Source: Orbaceae bacterium ESL0727
GTDB lineage: Bacteria > Pseudomonadota > Gammaproteobacteria > Enterobacterales > Orbaceae
Length of the DNA: 64,000 bases
NCBI GenBank assembly: GCA_029433345.1
Contig: JAQTHY010000001.1
Span: 496,001 to 560,000, forward strand
Direction: 5' to 3'
The stretch's first letter is position 1. The number at the start of each line of letters is the position of its first letter. Below the pieces are notes generated by a model, which saw only the letters and a list, made by a program, of their open reading frames with translations, was not told where the DNA came from and ran no database searches. Below, piece by piece: positions 54,307 through 64,000 of the stretch. The position numbers and the translations under genes were made by a program.

Positions 54307-55275
54307 CTAATTCTTTTGTTGGGCTAACTCTTCTTTAGCCTTTTTCAATAAGTCATCCATATTACTATTTGAATCACTTGGCACTTTACGCACATCAAAT
54401 TTAACATGTTTTTCTGCCAATTTTTCAAATGTGTTCACATCCGAAGCATCCATGGATAATACCTTGTTAACCATTACTTTGCCAACTGAATGCGCCATCG
54501 ATCCCACATTGATGACATTAATATCAACACCACCTTCAATCACCCGTAACACATCTTGTGGATTTTCGAATAACAAGAGTGCTTTAGTATTGCCAAAGCG
54601 CGCATCGTTCGCCACCGCAATCAATTTACTAATCGGGATGACATTCGCTTTTACCCCTGGAGGCGCTGCTTGTTCGATAAGTTTTTTCCTTAATTCATCT
54701 TTTGCAACAGAATCCGAAACAACAATAATACGATTAGTGTTAGTGGATTTTGTCCAAGATGTAGCAACTTGTCCATGTAATAGACGTGAATCGACACGTG
54801 CTAACACAATTTGCATTTTACCATTGCCAACTGCCGCACCTGAAGGTGTTGTATTATGGTGTACTGCGGTAACTTTTTCTTCATGTGGAACTGTCGTACG
54901 CACACCTTCTTTAGCCACTTCTAAAATAGCTATCGCTAATTCTTTGGCCGAGGTTATTGATTCCCTTGAAGAGTAAGCTTCAATCAACATGGGTAGATTT
55001 AATCCGGCAACAATAGCCCATTTATCATGCTCACCACACAAGTTATTTGCTTGATTAAATGGTGTCCCCCCCCATAAATCCACTAAGAATAACACTTCAT
55101 CTGCATTATCAAACGAGGCTATTGCTGTTTGCATCCGTTCTCTCAAGCTATCTGGACTATCACTTGGGTGTAAAGTTACTGCTTTCACATTTTCTTGTTC
55201 CCCAAAGATCATTGTTCCCGATTGTAGAATACCTTCTGCAAACTCACCATGAGTTGCCAGAACTATTCCTACCAT
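54307..55275 (-). CDS. manX: Mannose-family PTS component IIAB
   Basis: Cytoplasmic phosphocarrier with IIA (residues 1-~130, active His in LATHGEFAEG) and IIB (from about 160, phosphorylated His in VDSRLLHGQVATSW) joined by a polar linker. LFLVDLWGGTPFNQAN matches the lactobacillus ManL/ManX wording. The ATG at 55275 follows GGGGGG; the longer start at 55290 is less likely. 322 residues. First gene of manXYZ, 131 bases downstream of murQ. Confidence 0.94.
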   Translation of the reverse strand: MVGIVLATHGEFAEGILQSGTMIFGEQENVKAVTLHPSDSPDSLRERMQTAIASFDNADEVLFLVDLWGGTPFNQANNLCGEHDKWAIVAGLNLPMLIEAYSSRESITSAKELAIAILEVAKEGVRTTVPHEEKVTAVHHNTTPSGAAVGNGKMQIVLARVDSRLLHGQVATSWTKSTNTNRIIVVSDSVAKDELRKKLIEQAAPPGVKANVIPISKLIAVANDARFGNTKALLLFENPQDVLRVIEGGVDINVINVGSMAHSVGKVMVNKVLSMDASDVNTFEKLAEKHVKFDVRKVPSDSNSNMDDLLKKAKEELAQQKN

Positions 55276-55406
55276 GTTATTACCCCCCATTAATTTATAA
55301 TTTTATTTATTGCTATTTTTACTCAAAGAAACTATTGAGTCGACTATTATCGCTAGAAAAGCGAACAATGATCACAAAACTGAGTTTATAAAAACGAATT
55401 TTAGGC

Positions 55407-56330
55407 TCAATCAGTTAAGCTAACGCTATTATTTTGTATCGCTTGGCGAAGCAAACCGTTATTTTTTGCTAATAGCTGTTTTGCCTTTTTTGCATCTAAA
55501 TTCGCTAAGATCATTAAGATGGCTGTTTTGCAATGCCTTTCACATTGCTGTAACGCCGCGATTGCTATTTCCCGATTACATTCGGTTGCTTGCATGACAA
55601 TAACAATTTGCCGCTCAACTAATTTAGCATTAGTCGCTTCTACATCAACCATCAAATTGCCATAGACTTTACCAATTTTAACCATGCTAGCAGTAGTCAG
55701 CATATTAAGCACTAATTTTTGTGCCGTGCCGGCTTTCATGCGGGATGACCCAGTTATCACTTCGGCACCCACTACTGGCGTAATAGCAATATCAGCTAAA
55801 GTAATCATTGGCGCTTGCGGATTACAACAAAGACTAATAACTCTCGCGCCTAATGATTGGGCAAATCGCATTCCACCCATAACATAAGGTGTCCGACCAC
55901 TTGCTGCAATGCCCACTAAAACATCATTGGCGGTAAAAGCGAGGTTTTTTAAGTCTTGCACAGCTAATTCTGGATTATCTTCGGCATTTTCGACTGCCTT
56001 AAAAATAGCTGTCGATCCACCCGCTATCACACCAACAACTTGTTCCATGGGTGTGCCATAGGTTGGTGGGCATTCACTGGCATCTAAAATACCTAATCGC
56101 CCCGAGGTACCTGCCCCTAGATAAATCAAACGGCCATGATTTAAAAACGCCTGACTAATAACATCAACTGCCTGCGCAATTTGCGGTAATACTGTTTCGA
56201 TAGCGAACGGAACTTGTTTATCTTCATTATTGATAATTTTTAAGATATCGATAGTTGTACATGTGTCAAGATTCTCACTATGCGGATTACGGCTTTCAGT
56301 TACCATATTGGCTAAATTAATGTGACTCAC
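55407..56330 (-). CDS. murQ: N-acetylmuramic acid 6-phosphate etherase
   Basis: Cleaves the lactyl ether of MurNAc-6-P to GlcNAc-6-P and D-lactate; GlcNAc-6-P then enters nagA/nagB. SIS-domain protein with [20 protein letters not shown] near residue 71, [28 protein letters not shown] and [16 protein letters not shown]. 307 residues compared with 298 in E. coli. There is no adjacent murP; the neighbouring PTS is manXYZ. Confidence 0.95.
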   Translation of the reverse strand: MSHINLANMVTESRNPHSENLDTCTTIDILKIINNEDKQVPFAIETVLPQIAQAVDVISQAFLNHGRLIYLGAGTSGRLGILDASECPPTYGTPMEQVVGVIAGGSTAIFKAVENAEDNPELAVQDLKNLAFTANDVLVGIAASGRTPYVMGGMRFAQSLGARVISLCCNPQAPMITLADIAITPVVGAEVITGSSRMKAGTAQKLVLNMLTTASMVKIGKVYGNLMVDVEATNAKLVERQIVIVMQATECNREIAIAALQQCERHCKTAILMILANLDAKKAKQLLAKNNGLLRQAIQNNSVSLTD

Positions 56331-56771
56331 GTTTTATTAATCCTTTATTAATCTTTCTTAAAGAATATTCCACCATTTTATGGAAAAACTGAATGATTAT
56401 ATACTTATTCCAATTAAATACGTAAAAATCTATTTATCAGTTATCAGTTATCAAATAATGTGCCATAAACCTCTGCATATTTACTTTCCCTTTAATAACT
56501 GTCAATAGAACAAAATAATCACGTTAAAGATGATTAAGACTGCGTGATCTGCTAGCAAAGCGATTACTTACTTATCTTTACTAATAGATGATGCGCCTCT
56601 ATTAATATTTGATATTCAAAGCCGTGTAAATAATTTGACATAAACGTATGGTAGTTCTGAAACATCCAAATAAGATTCTCTTTGCTTTATAACAAAAAAG
56701 AGCATACAGAGGCCTTTTTTTCCGCTAAAATCTACCCATCAATTTTGTGTTAATTGTTTACCGGAGATCAC
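56331..56771. other. Divergent murQ/slyD control region
   Basis: On the minus strand a TATAAT element at 56397-56402 may serve murQ, and AACTGAT occurs in tandem near 56440-56455. Repeat copy R7 lies at 56632-56668. A GGAG ribosome site precedes slyD. No gene is supported. Confidence 0.5.
56632..56668 (-). repeat. Dispersed ~40-bp repeat, copy R7
   Basis: AATTTGACATAAACG, then TATGGTAG, then TTCTGAAACATCCA. It is the right boundary of the manZYX-murQ segment and the same orientation as R6. Confidence 0.9.
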
Positions 56772-57347
56772 ATGAAAATAGCCAATAATACTGTTGTCAG
56801 TTTAGCCTACCAAGTCCGCACCAAAGATGGTGTTTTAGTCGACGAAGCCACTGTTGCCGCGCCTCTTGAATATTTACATGGCAAGGGAAATCTTATTAAA
56901 GGATTAGAAGATGCGTTAACTGGACGCGAAGCGGGTGATAAATTTGATATTGACGTTGCTGCAAGTAATGCCTATGGCGACTACAATGACAAACTTGTCC
57001 AAAGCGTTCCCCGTAGTATCTTTGTTGGAGTCGATGACCTTGAAGTTGGCATGCGTTTTTTAGCCGATACTGATCAAGGCCCAGTGCCAGTCGAAATTAC
57101 GGCAATCGACGGTGATTCAATCACAATTGATGGTAATCATATGTTAGCCGGTCAAGATCTTAACTTTAAGGTTGAGGTCATCGCATTACGTGAAGCGACA
57201 GACGAAGAGGTTGCACATGGCCATCTGCATGGTGAACATGGTCACAATCACGACGGCTGTGGTTGCGGTGGACATGATCACGAAGAAGATGAAGAAGAAA
57301 CTGGCTGCTGTGGTGGTGGACAGGGTGGCTGTGGATGTAAACACTAA
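56772..57347 (+). CDS. slyD: FKBP-type peptidyl-prolyl isomerase SlyD
   Basis: Proline isomerase and metallochaperone for nickel enzymes. FKBP domain with an IF insertion (residues 1-~150), then a C-terminal tail rich in His, Cys and Gly (HGHLHGEHGHNHDGCGCGG...CCGGG) for metal binding. The ATG at 56772 follows CCGGAG; an upstream start at 56754 is ignored. 191 residues (E. coli 196). Confidence 0.97.
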   Translation: MKIANNTVVSLAYQVRTKDGVLVDEATVAAPLEYLHGKGNLIKGLEDALTGREAGDKFDIDVAASNAYGDYNDKLVQSVPRSIFVGVDDLEVGMRFLADTDQGPVPVEITAIDGDSITIDGNHMLAGQDLNFKVEVIALREATDEEVAHGHLHGEHGHNHDGCGCGGHDHEEDEEETGCCGGGQGGCGCKH

Positions 57348-57374
57348 TCTGTTCAGCTTATATCTCTCTTTATC

Positions 57375-57394
57375 AAGCGCCGTCAGGCGCTTTT
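57375..57394 (+). terminator. slyD terminator
   Basis: AAGCGCC (57375-57381) pairs with GGCGCTT (57386-57392) over a GTCA loop and is followed by TTTTATTTTATT. Confidence 0.85.
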
Positions 57395-57541
57395 ATTTTA
57401 TTCGCGACCTTAGACATCATCCTTTTATAACTCAATAAAAATAATAAGTTTGTGAACTATCTTCCAACAATAAGTAATCTTCGTTGGTATTCAAAAAAAT
57501 TTCGTTAATAATCTGATTGTTATCTTAACCAGATTATCAAT

Positions 57542-58210
57542 ATGATATTATCACAAACACCGTTAATGCCTCGTGAAAAATTACTTAAATTTGGTGTAGA
57601 AAGCTTAAGTGATGCCGAATTGTTGGCACTATTTTTACGTACCGGTACCCGAAATTTTTCCGTATTGGCGCTTTCTGAAAAATTACTCAGCGAATTTGGT
57701 TCGTTTTATCATTTAATGAATGCAACACATGCTGAATTTTGTCAAAAACATGGTCTAGGAACAGCTAAATATACCCAACTCAAAGCCGTTGTTGAGCTTT
57801 CACAACGTTACCTCAAGGTGCAAATAGCGCATAAAAACTTTTTGACTTCACCCGCATTGACTCACCATTATCTTGCTAGCCACTTAGCGCATAAAGAACA
57901 AGAGATTTTTATGGTACTTTTTTTAGATAATCAAAATCACGTGATTGTGACTAAAGAAATGTTTATTGGTACATATAATTGTGTAGAAGTGCATCCACGC
58001 GAAATTGCTCGGTATGCCTTACAATATAATGCTGCTGGATTGATTCTAGCGCACAATCATCCATCGGGTATTGCTGAACCTAGCCAAGCGGATCGTGATA
58101 TTACACAACAAATCATCAAAACTTGTGATCTCCTTGATATTCGCATATTAGATCACATTGTGATTGGTAAAGGCGAATATGTCTCTTTTGCTGAACGAGG
58201 GTGGATTTAA
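57542..58210 (+). CDS. radC: RadC/YicR family JAMM-domain protein
   Basis: Conserved DNA-linked protein of uncertain role. N-terminal helix-hairpin-helix region, then a JAMM metal domain with [12 protein letters not shown] and [15 protein letters not shown] (HxH...D), ending in VSFAERGWI. 222 residues, same as E. coli. Displaced from its usual dfp/rpmB neighbours to lie between slyD and slyX. Confidence 0.95.
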   Translation: MILSQTPLMPREKLLKFGVESLSDAELLALFLRTGTRNFSVLALSEKLLSEFGSFYHLMNATHAEFCQKHGLGTAKYTQLKAVVELSQRYLKVQIAHKNFLTSPALTHHYLASHLAHKEQEIFMVLFLDNQNHVIVTKEMFIGTYNCVEVHPREIARYALQYNAAGLILAHNHPSGIAEPSQADRDITQQIIKTCDLLDIRILDHIVIGKGEYVSFAERGWI

Positions 58211-58259
58211 CCACTTTTTTTACTTACAATGCTCATCATACCTATTAAAGGAAGTTGCC

Positions 58260-58478
58260 ATGGATCAACCACAAATAAATCAGTATCTAGAAGCATTAGA
58301 AACCAAGTTAGCTTTTCAGGAAATCACAATTGAAGAATTAAATCAGACTGTAATCAGTCTCCAAACCGATATCAGCAAATTACGAGAACAATTATTACTA
58401 TTGTCAAAGAAATTACAAGCGACACAAACCAGTCATATTGCTGCGCTTTCCGAAGAGACTCCACCACCACATTATTAG
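58260..58478 (+). CDS. slyX: SlyX family coiled-coil protein
   Basis: 72-residue coiled coil of unknown function; [18 protein letters not shown] and the terminal PPPHY are typical of SlyX. The ATG at 58260 follows AAAGGAAG. In E. coli slyX is adjacent to slyD, so the radC insertion separates them here. The longer in-frame start at 58164 overlaps radC and is ignored. Confidence 0.93.
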   Translation: MDQPQINQYLEALETKLAFQEITIEELNQTVISLQTDISKLREQLLLLSKKLQATQTSHIAALSEETPPPHY

Positions 58479-58639
58479 AAAGAATATAGTGCACTTTGTG
58501 ATCAATAATTATTGGCACAATAATAATTTTATATAAAATTACCACCAAATGGGTATCAGCTTAGTAGTCATAAAAATAGACAAAAAAACCATGTCTATAA
58601 AAGAAAGCACAGTATAGATTACCCTTCAATTAGAAAATA

Positions 58640-58667
58640 AAAAAACCGACATAATGTCGGCTTTTTT
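58640..58667. terminator. Terminator after rplQ
   Basis: AAAAACCGACAT pairs with ATGTCGGcTTTTT around 58640-58667; A and U tracts on both sides make it effective in either direction. It ends the alpha operon. Confidence 0.9.
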
Positions 58668-58689
58668 ATCATAATTCACTTGAAATAAA

Positions 58690-59082
58690 TTATTCAGTCG
58701 CTGCGGTTTCTTCTACTTCAGCGGCAGGACGATCCACTAACTCAATATAAGCCATTGGAGCGTTATCTCCATCACGGAAACCACATTTTAGAATGCGAAC
58801 ATAACCACCAGGTCTGCTAGCAAAACGTGGGCCCAAATCTGAAAATAATTTCTTTACCGCATCTTTATCACGAATACGAGCAAAAGCCAGACGACGATTA
58901 GCTACGCTATCGCTCTTGGCTAACGTAATCAACGGTTCAACGACACGACGCAACTCTTTCGCTTTTGGCAACGTAGTTTTAATAATTTCGTGTTCGACTA
59001 ATGAACTAGTCATATTACGAAACATTGCTTGACGGTGGCTGCTATTTCGGTTCAGTTGACGACCACTTTTACGATGGCGCAT
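58690..59082 (-). CDS. rplQ: 50S ribosomal protein L17
   Basis: 130-residue L17; starts [18 protein letters not shown] and contains [12 protein letters not shown]. Ends with a short Glu/Ala-rich tail. Last gene of the alpha operon, 28 bases after rpoA. Confidence 0.98.
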   Translation of the reverse strand: MRHRKSGRQLNRNSSHRQAMFRNMTSSLVEHEIIKTTLPKAKELRRVVEPLITLAKSDSVANRRLAFARIRDKDAVKKLFSDLGPRFASRPGGYVRILKCGFRDGDNAPMAYIELVDRPAAEVEETAATE

Positions 59083-59110
59083 AACTTTATCCTTCTATAT
59101 AAATTTTATT

Positions 59111-60100
59111 TTAGTCTTCAACAATACTTGCCGGTGGCCAATTCTCTAGACGCATACCTAAAGACAAACCACGCGATGCGAGCACATCCTTAATTTCAGT
59201 AAGTGATTTCTTACCAAGATTAGGTGTTTTAAGTAACTCGACTTCAGTACGTTGTACTAAATCACCAATATAATGAACTGCTTCTGCTTTTAAGCAATTA
59301 GCAGACCGGACAGTTAACTCCAAGTCATCTACTGGACGTAGCAGAATTGGATCAAATTCCGGTTTATCTTCTTTCACTTCTGGTTGACGCACATCTCGTA
59401 AATCAACAAAAGCTTCAAGCTGTTCAGCCAAAATGGTTGATGCTCGACGAATGGATTCTTCAGGATCGATTGTTCCGTTAGTTTCCATATCAATCACTAA
59501 TTTATCCAGATCAGTTCGTTGCTCCACTCGAGCCGCCTCAACAGAATAGGCAATTCGCTCAACGGGGCTATAACATGCATCAACTAATAAACGACCAATA
59601 GGTCGTTCTTCATCCTCTGACTTAACGCGAGCAGAAGCAGGGACATAACCACGTCCTCGTTGTACACGGATACGCATACTAATAGAAGCATTATCATCAG
59701 TTAGATGACAAATAACGAGATCAGGATTAATGATTTCCACATCACCATCATGTGTAATATCAGATGCAGTCACTGCTCCAATACCAGACTTATTTAGAGT
59801 CAAAATAACATCATCTTTAGAATGAACTCGAATTGCCAATTTTTTCAAATTTAACAAAATATCCAGCACATCTTCCTGAACGCCTTCTTTAGTACTGTAC
59901 TCATGCAGAACACCGTCAATTTCAACTTCAGTTACTGCACATCCAGGCATCGATGATAATAAAATACGACGGAGTGCATTACCTAATGTATGACCAAAAC
60001 CACGTTCAAGTGGCTCTAAAGTCACTTTTGCATGAGTTTGGCTGTATTGAACAACATCAACTAGGTGAGGTTTTAAAAACTCTGTTACAGAACCCTGCAT
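59111..60100 (-). CDS. rpoA: DNA-directed RNA polymerase subunit alpha
   Basis: N-terminal assembly domain ([20 protein letters not shown]), flexible linker and a C-terminal domain ([28 protein letters not shown]) that binds UP elements and activators. 329 residues, identical in length to E. coli. Between rpsD and rplQ. Confidence 0.98.
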   Translation of the reverse strand: MQGSVTEFLKPHLVDVVQYSQTHAKVTLEPLERGFGHTLGNALRRILLSSMPGCAVTEVEIDGVLHEYSTKEGVQEDVLDILLNLKKLAIRVHSKDDVILTLNKSGIGAVTASDITHDGDVEIINPDLVICHLTDDNASISMRIRVQRGRGYVPASARVKSEDEERPIGRLLVDACYSPVERIAYSVEAARVEQRTDLDKLVIDMETNGTIDPEESIRRASTILAEQLEAFVDLRDVRQPEVKEDKPEFDPILLRPVDDLELTVRSANCLKAEAVHYIGDLVQRTEVELLKTPNLGKKSLTEIKDVLASRGLSLGMRLENWPPASIVED

Positions 60101-60125
60101 TATGTCCTCTCTTAAGTGCTAAACT

Positions 60126-60764
<639 letters not shown>

Positions 60765-60795
60765 CTAAAACATACAATGTTTAATTAAATAGAAA

Positions 60796-61197
<402 letters not shown>

Positions 61198-61201
61198 TCA
61201 A

Positions 61202-61558
61202 TTATTTCTTGATTGGCTTACGCGGTCCCTTACGGGTACGTGCGTTAGTTTTTGTGCGTTGACCGCGAACAGGAAGTCCACGACGATGACGCATGCCACG
61301 ATAACAACCAAGGTCTAATAAACGCTTGATACTCATAGTTACTTCACGACGTAAATCACCTTCAACAGTAAATTTAGCGACTTGTTCACGTAACTTTTCA
61401 ATCTGATCTTCAGATAGTTCTCTGATCTTAACATGTTCAGGAATACCAGCTTCAGCACAAATTGTCTTCGCACGGGTATTACCGATACCATAAATCGCTT
61501 GTAGCGCAATTACAGTATGTTGTTGATCAGGAATGTTAATGCCTGCTATACGGGCCAC
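61202..61558 (-). CDS. rpsM: 30S ribosomal protein S13
   Basis: 118-residue S13 with a GTG start, as in E. coli, preceded by [15 protein letters not shown] at the start, [20 protein letters not shown] near the end. First gene of the alpha operon, controlled by the S4-binding leader. Confidence 0.98.
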   Translation of the reverse strand: MARIAGINIPDQQHTVIALQAIYGIGNTRAKTICAEAGIPEHVKIRELSEDQIEKLREQVAKFTVEGDLRREVTMSIKRLLDLGCYRGMRHRRGLPVRGQRTKTNARTRKGPRKPIKK

Positions 61559-61643
61559 TATGCACTCCTATTATTGTTAATGTTTAGCGAATACCCCTAT
61601 ACTGAAAAGCCCGTTTTCAGGATACTCAAACAGGGGATTCGCG
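61559..61643 (-). promoter_or_regulatory. Alpha-operon leader (S4-binding pseudoknot)
   Basis: On the minus strand the leader contains TTTGAGTATCCTGAAAACGG and then GCTTTTCAG, matching the E. coli alpha-operon regulatory RNA almost exactly through the hairpin and ribosome site (AGGAGTGCATAGTG). S4 is known to bind this pseudoknot and block initiation at rpsM. Conserved position directly upstream of rpsM. Confidence 0.9.
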
Positions 61644-61672
61644 AAAAAACTAGGCTGGCTATTCTAGCCAGC
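61644..61672 (-). terminator. Intercistronic terminator between rpmJ and the alpha operon
   Basis: GCTGGCT (61654-61660) pairs with AGCCAGC (61666-61672); on the minus strand it is followed by CTAGTTTTTT. It suggests at least partial separation of the spc and alpha transcripts. Confidence 0.8.
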
Positions 61673-61724
61673 TTTACTATACTTTGGCAAGTAAAATATG
61701 CACAACATCTGATTAAATAATTAA

Positions 61725-61838
61725 TTAACCTTGACGTTGTTTATGTTTACCTTCAATACAAATGACGCGAACAACGCCATTACGTTTGATGATTTTACAA
61801 TTTCTGCATAATTTCTTGACTGAAGCACGAACTTTCAT
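61725..61838 (-). CDS. rpmJ: 50S ribosomal protein L36
   Basis: 37-residue L36 starting [15 protein letters not shown] and ending GKHKQRQG. It keeps the zinc ligands (Cys 11, Cys 14, a later Cys and His), so it is the zinc-binding C+ form. One residue shorter than E. coli L36. 22 bases after secY. Confidence 0.97.
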   Translation of the reverse strand: MKVRASVKKLCRNCKIIKRNGVVRVICIEGKHKQRQG

Positions 61839-61860
61839 TGGTTTTCTCCGTAACTTCTAT

Positions 61861-63201
61861 CTATCGGCCGTAGCCTTTCAGATTTGCTTTCTTCAAAACT
61901 GACTCATAACGATTTGGCATCATTAAAGTCTGTACTTGCGCCATAAAGTCCATAATAACAACAACAACGATTAATAGAGATGTTCCACCAAATTGCACAG
62001 GAACTTTCATTGCTGATGTCATGAACATTGGAACTAAACAAACAAAAGTAATATAAAGAGATCCGACTAATGTTAAACGAGTCATCACCTTATCAATATA
62101 TTTCGCTGTTTGTTCACCTGGACGGATACCTGGAATAAATGCACCCGATTTTTTTAATTGATCTGCTGTTTCTCTTGGATTAAAAACTAACGCAGTATAG
62201 AAAAAGCAGAAAAAGATAATTGCTGCTGCATAAAAAATCATATATAACGGTTGATCGTGAGAAAAGTATTGTCCAATTAGAACAATAAAATATCTCCAAC
62301 CTTCGCCATTCCCTTGGAACCACGACGCCATCATCGATGGCAACATAATGATTGTTGATGCAAATATTGCTGGAATAACACCAGCCATATTAATCTTCAA
62401 TGGTAAATGCGTACTTTGTGCTGCATAAACACGACGTCCTTGTTGACGTTGAGCGTAATTGACAACAATACGACGTTGCCCACGTTCGACAAACACAACA
62501 AAGTAAGTCACACCAATTACTAAAGCTGCAACAACTAAGAGTAAAATCGGATGTAATGAACCAGAACGAGCTTGTTCAATTGTTTCATATATTGCATGAG
62601 GAAGACCTGCTACAATACCCGCAAAGATAATAATAGAGATCCCATTACCTACACCTCTTTCTGTGATCTGCTCACCTAGCCACATAAGAAACATAGTGCC
62701 AGTAACTAAACTAACCGATGCAATAAAATAGAAAGAAAATCCTGGATTAATCACTACATGACCATATCCTGGAATATTAGGTAAACCAGTCGAAATACCA
62801 ACTGCCTGTATAATTGCTAAGGCTAATGTACCATAACGCGTATATTGGCTAATCTTCTTACGTCCTGATTCACCTTCTTTCTTCAACTCTGCTAACTTAG
62901 GATTAATTGCTGTTAATAACTGCACAATAATTGATGAAGATATATACGGCATTATTCCTAACGCAAAAATTGAAGCACGGCTTAAAGCACCACCAGAGAA
63001 CATATTGAACATACCTACGATACCATTACTGGCAGCTTGTGTAAGTAAATCCGATAACGCTTTAGTATCAATACCAGGAACGGGAATATAAGAACCGATA
63101 CGAAAAACAATAAGCGCTAAAAGTACAAATATTAATCGTCTTTTAAGCTCACCACTACCGCCTCTTGTACTTTGAAAATCTAATCCTGGTTGCTTTGCCA
63201 T
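61861..63201 (-). CDS. secY: Preprotein translocase subunit SecY
   Basis: Core of the Sec channel. Ten hydrophobic segments, N-terminal [20 protein letters not shown], plug region after [18 protein letters not shown], and cytoplasmic loops with [19 protein letters not shown] and the C-terminal [19 protein letters not shown]. 446 residues (E. coli 443). Eight bases after rplO. Confidence 0.98.
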   Translation of the reverse strand: MAKQPGLDFQSTRGGSGELKRRLIFVLLALIVFRIGSYIPVPGIDTKALSDLLTQAASNGIVGMFNMFSGGALSRASIFALGIMPYISSSIIVQLLTAINPKLAELKKEGESGRKKISQYTRYGTLALAIIQAVGISTGLPNIPGYGHVVINPGFSFYFIASVSLVTGTMFLMWLGEQITERGVGNGISIIIFAGIVAGLPHAIYETIEQARSGSLHPILLLVVAALVIGVTYFVVFVERGQRRIVVNYAQRQQGRRVYAAQSTHLPLKINMAGVIPAIFASTIIMLPSMMASWFQGNGEGWRYFIVLIGQYFSHDQPLYMIFYAAAIIFFCFFYTALVFNPRETADQLKKSGAFIPGIRPGEQTAKYIDKVMTRLTLVGSLYITFVCLVPMFMTSAMKVPVQFGGTSLLIVVVVIMDFMAQVQTLMMPNRYESVLKKANLKGYGR

Positions 63202-63209
63202 CTTTCTAA

Positions 63210-63644
63210 TTATTCCTCAATTTTTCCGCCAGCAGCTTCAATTGCAGCTTTTGCACCTTTAGTCACACGAATACCACGAACTGTTACCGGTTTTGTGACT
63301 TCACCAGACAACATAATCTTCGCATATTCGATTTGTGAATCAATCACATTGGCAACTTTCAAGCTATTTAAGTCAACAACATCGCCATCGATTTTCATTA
63401 AATCAGAAAGACGAATTTGTGCTGTAACTTGTGCTTTACGAGAGGTAAAACCAAATTTTGGTAAACGACGATATAAAGGCATTTGACCACCTTCAAAGCC
63501 GCGACGAACGCCGCCACCTGAACGAGATTTTTGACCTTTAACACCACGGCCACCAGTTTTACCTAATCCTGAGCCAATACCGCGACCTAAACGCTTAGGT
63601 GCATGCTTTGAGCCTTCAGCAGGAGATAAAGTATTTAAACGCAT
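63210..63644 (-). CDS. rplO: 50S ribosomal protein L15
   Basis: 144-residue L15. [20 protein letters not shown] and [20 protein letters not shown] are typical of its extended Gly/Arg N-terminus. It starts 6 bases after the rpmD stop. Confidence 0.98.
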   Translation of the reverse strand: MRLNTLSPAEGSKHAPKRLGRGIGSGLGKTGGRGVKGQKSRSGGGVRRGFEGGQMPLYRRLPKFGFTSRKAQVTAQIRLSDLMKIDGDVVDLNSLKVANVIDSQIEYAKIMLSGEVTKPVTVRGIRVTKGAKAAIEAAGGKIEE

Positions 63645-63650
63645 TACTTA

Positions 63651-63830
63651 TTACTCCTCTACTTTAACCATGTAATAAACTTGGTTAATCATACCACGCA
63701 TCGCAGGTGTATCCTCACGTTCCACAGTATGACCAATTCGACGTAATCCTAGACCGCGTAACGTTGCTTTATGCTTCGGTAAACGTCCAATAGAACTACG
63801 AGTTTGTGTGATTTTAATTGTTTTTGCCAT
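63651..63830 (-). CDS. rpmD: 50S ribosomal protein L30
   Basis: 59-residue L30 read directly from the minus strand: [20 protein letters not shown], then [20 protein letters not shown] and an end of VEE. Same length as E. coli. It begins 6 bases after the rpsE stop. Confidence 0.97.
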   Translation of the reverse strand: MAKTIKITQTRSSIGRLPKHKATLRGLGLRRIGHTVEREDTPAMRGMINQVYYMVKVEE

Positions 63831-63836
63831 GGTTGA

Positions 63837-64000
<164 letters not shown>

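Overview
The window is AT-rich chromosomal DNA from a gammaproteobacterium close to Enterobacterales/Pasteurellales. Most blocks keep Escherichia coli gene order: fabZ-lpxA-lpxB-rnhB, menA-rraA, prfB-lysS, nagBAC, rodZ-ispG-hisS-yfgM-bamB-der-yfgJ, tyrS-pdxY, rplU-rpmA-yhbE-obgE, satP/dnaK-dnaJ, rpsP-rimM-trmD-rplS, and the spc and alpha ribosomal operons. Low GC, reduced neighbourhoods (def without fmt, a short RodZ, tRNA-His/Pro only) and a mannose PTS of lactic-acid-bacterium type would fit an insect-gut Orbaceae member (Gilliamella/Frischella/Orbus-like). That assignment is inference; no 16S gene lies in the window.

Layout. 1-2.8 kb: lipid A genes and RNase HII, overlapping tail to tail with NADH dehydrogenase II. 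4.2-7.6 kb: an HlyD-type adaptor with two ABC-2 permeases and no ATPase. 7.7-13.2 kb: menA, rraA, dprA, def, grpE, nadK. 13.2-15.2 kb: a small islet holding one twice-frameshifted secreted protein gene, bounded by identical 41-bp direct repeats. 15.3-25.9 kb: lysS, prfB (with its programmed +1 frameshift), sodA, two tRNAs, asd, the nag operon, ybeD and adk. 26-35 kb: the der-to-rodZ block, then pdxY and tyrS. 36-44 kb: nth, smrB, an unannotated ryhB small RNA with a Fur-box promoter, obgE, ribosomal L21/L27, gltX and asnB. 44-50 kb: satP, dnaK-dnaJ and the rpsP operon. 50.8-56.3 kb: a HAD phosphatase, manO (DUF956), manZYX and murQ, with a lactic-acid-bacterium signature. 56.8-58.5 kb: slyD, radC, slyX. 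58.7-64 kb: rplQ to rpsE, with the S4-binding alpha-operon leader.

How the parts fit together. Most of the window is core growth machinery: translation, folding, envelope assembly and cofactor synthesis. Accessory biology is small: amino-sugar use (nagBAC, murQ), PTS hexose uptake, one export module and one decaying surface protein. The main unexplained signal is a dispersed ~40-bp repeat. It has six near-complete copies and one truncated copy, all intergenic. Two same-orientation pairs bracket the two most accessory segments (13.2-15.1 kb and 52.5-56.6 kb).
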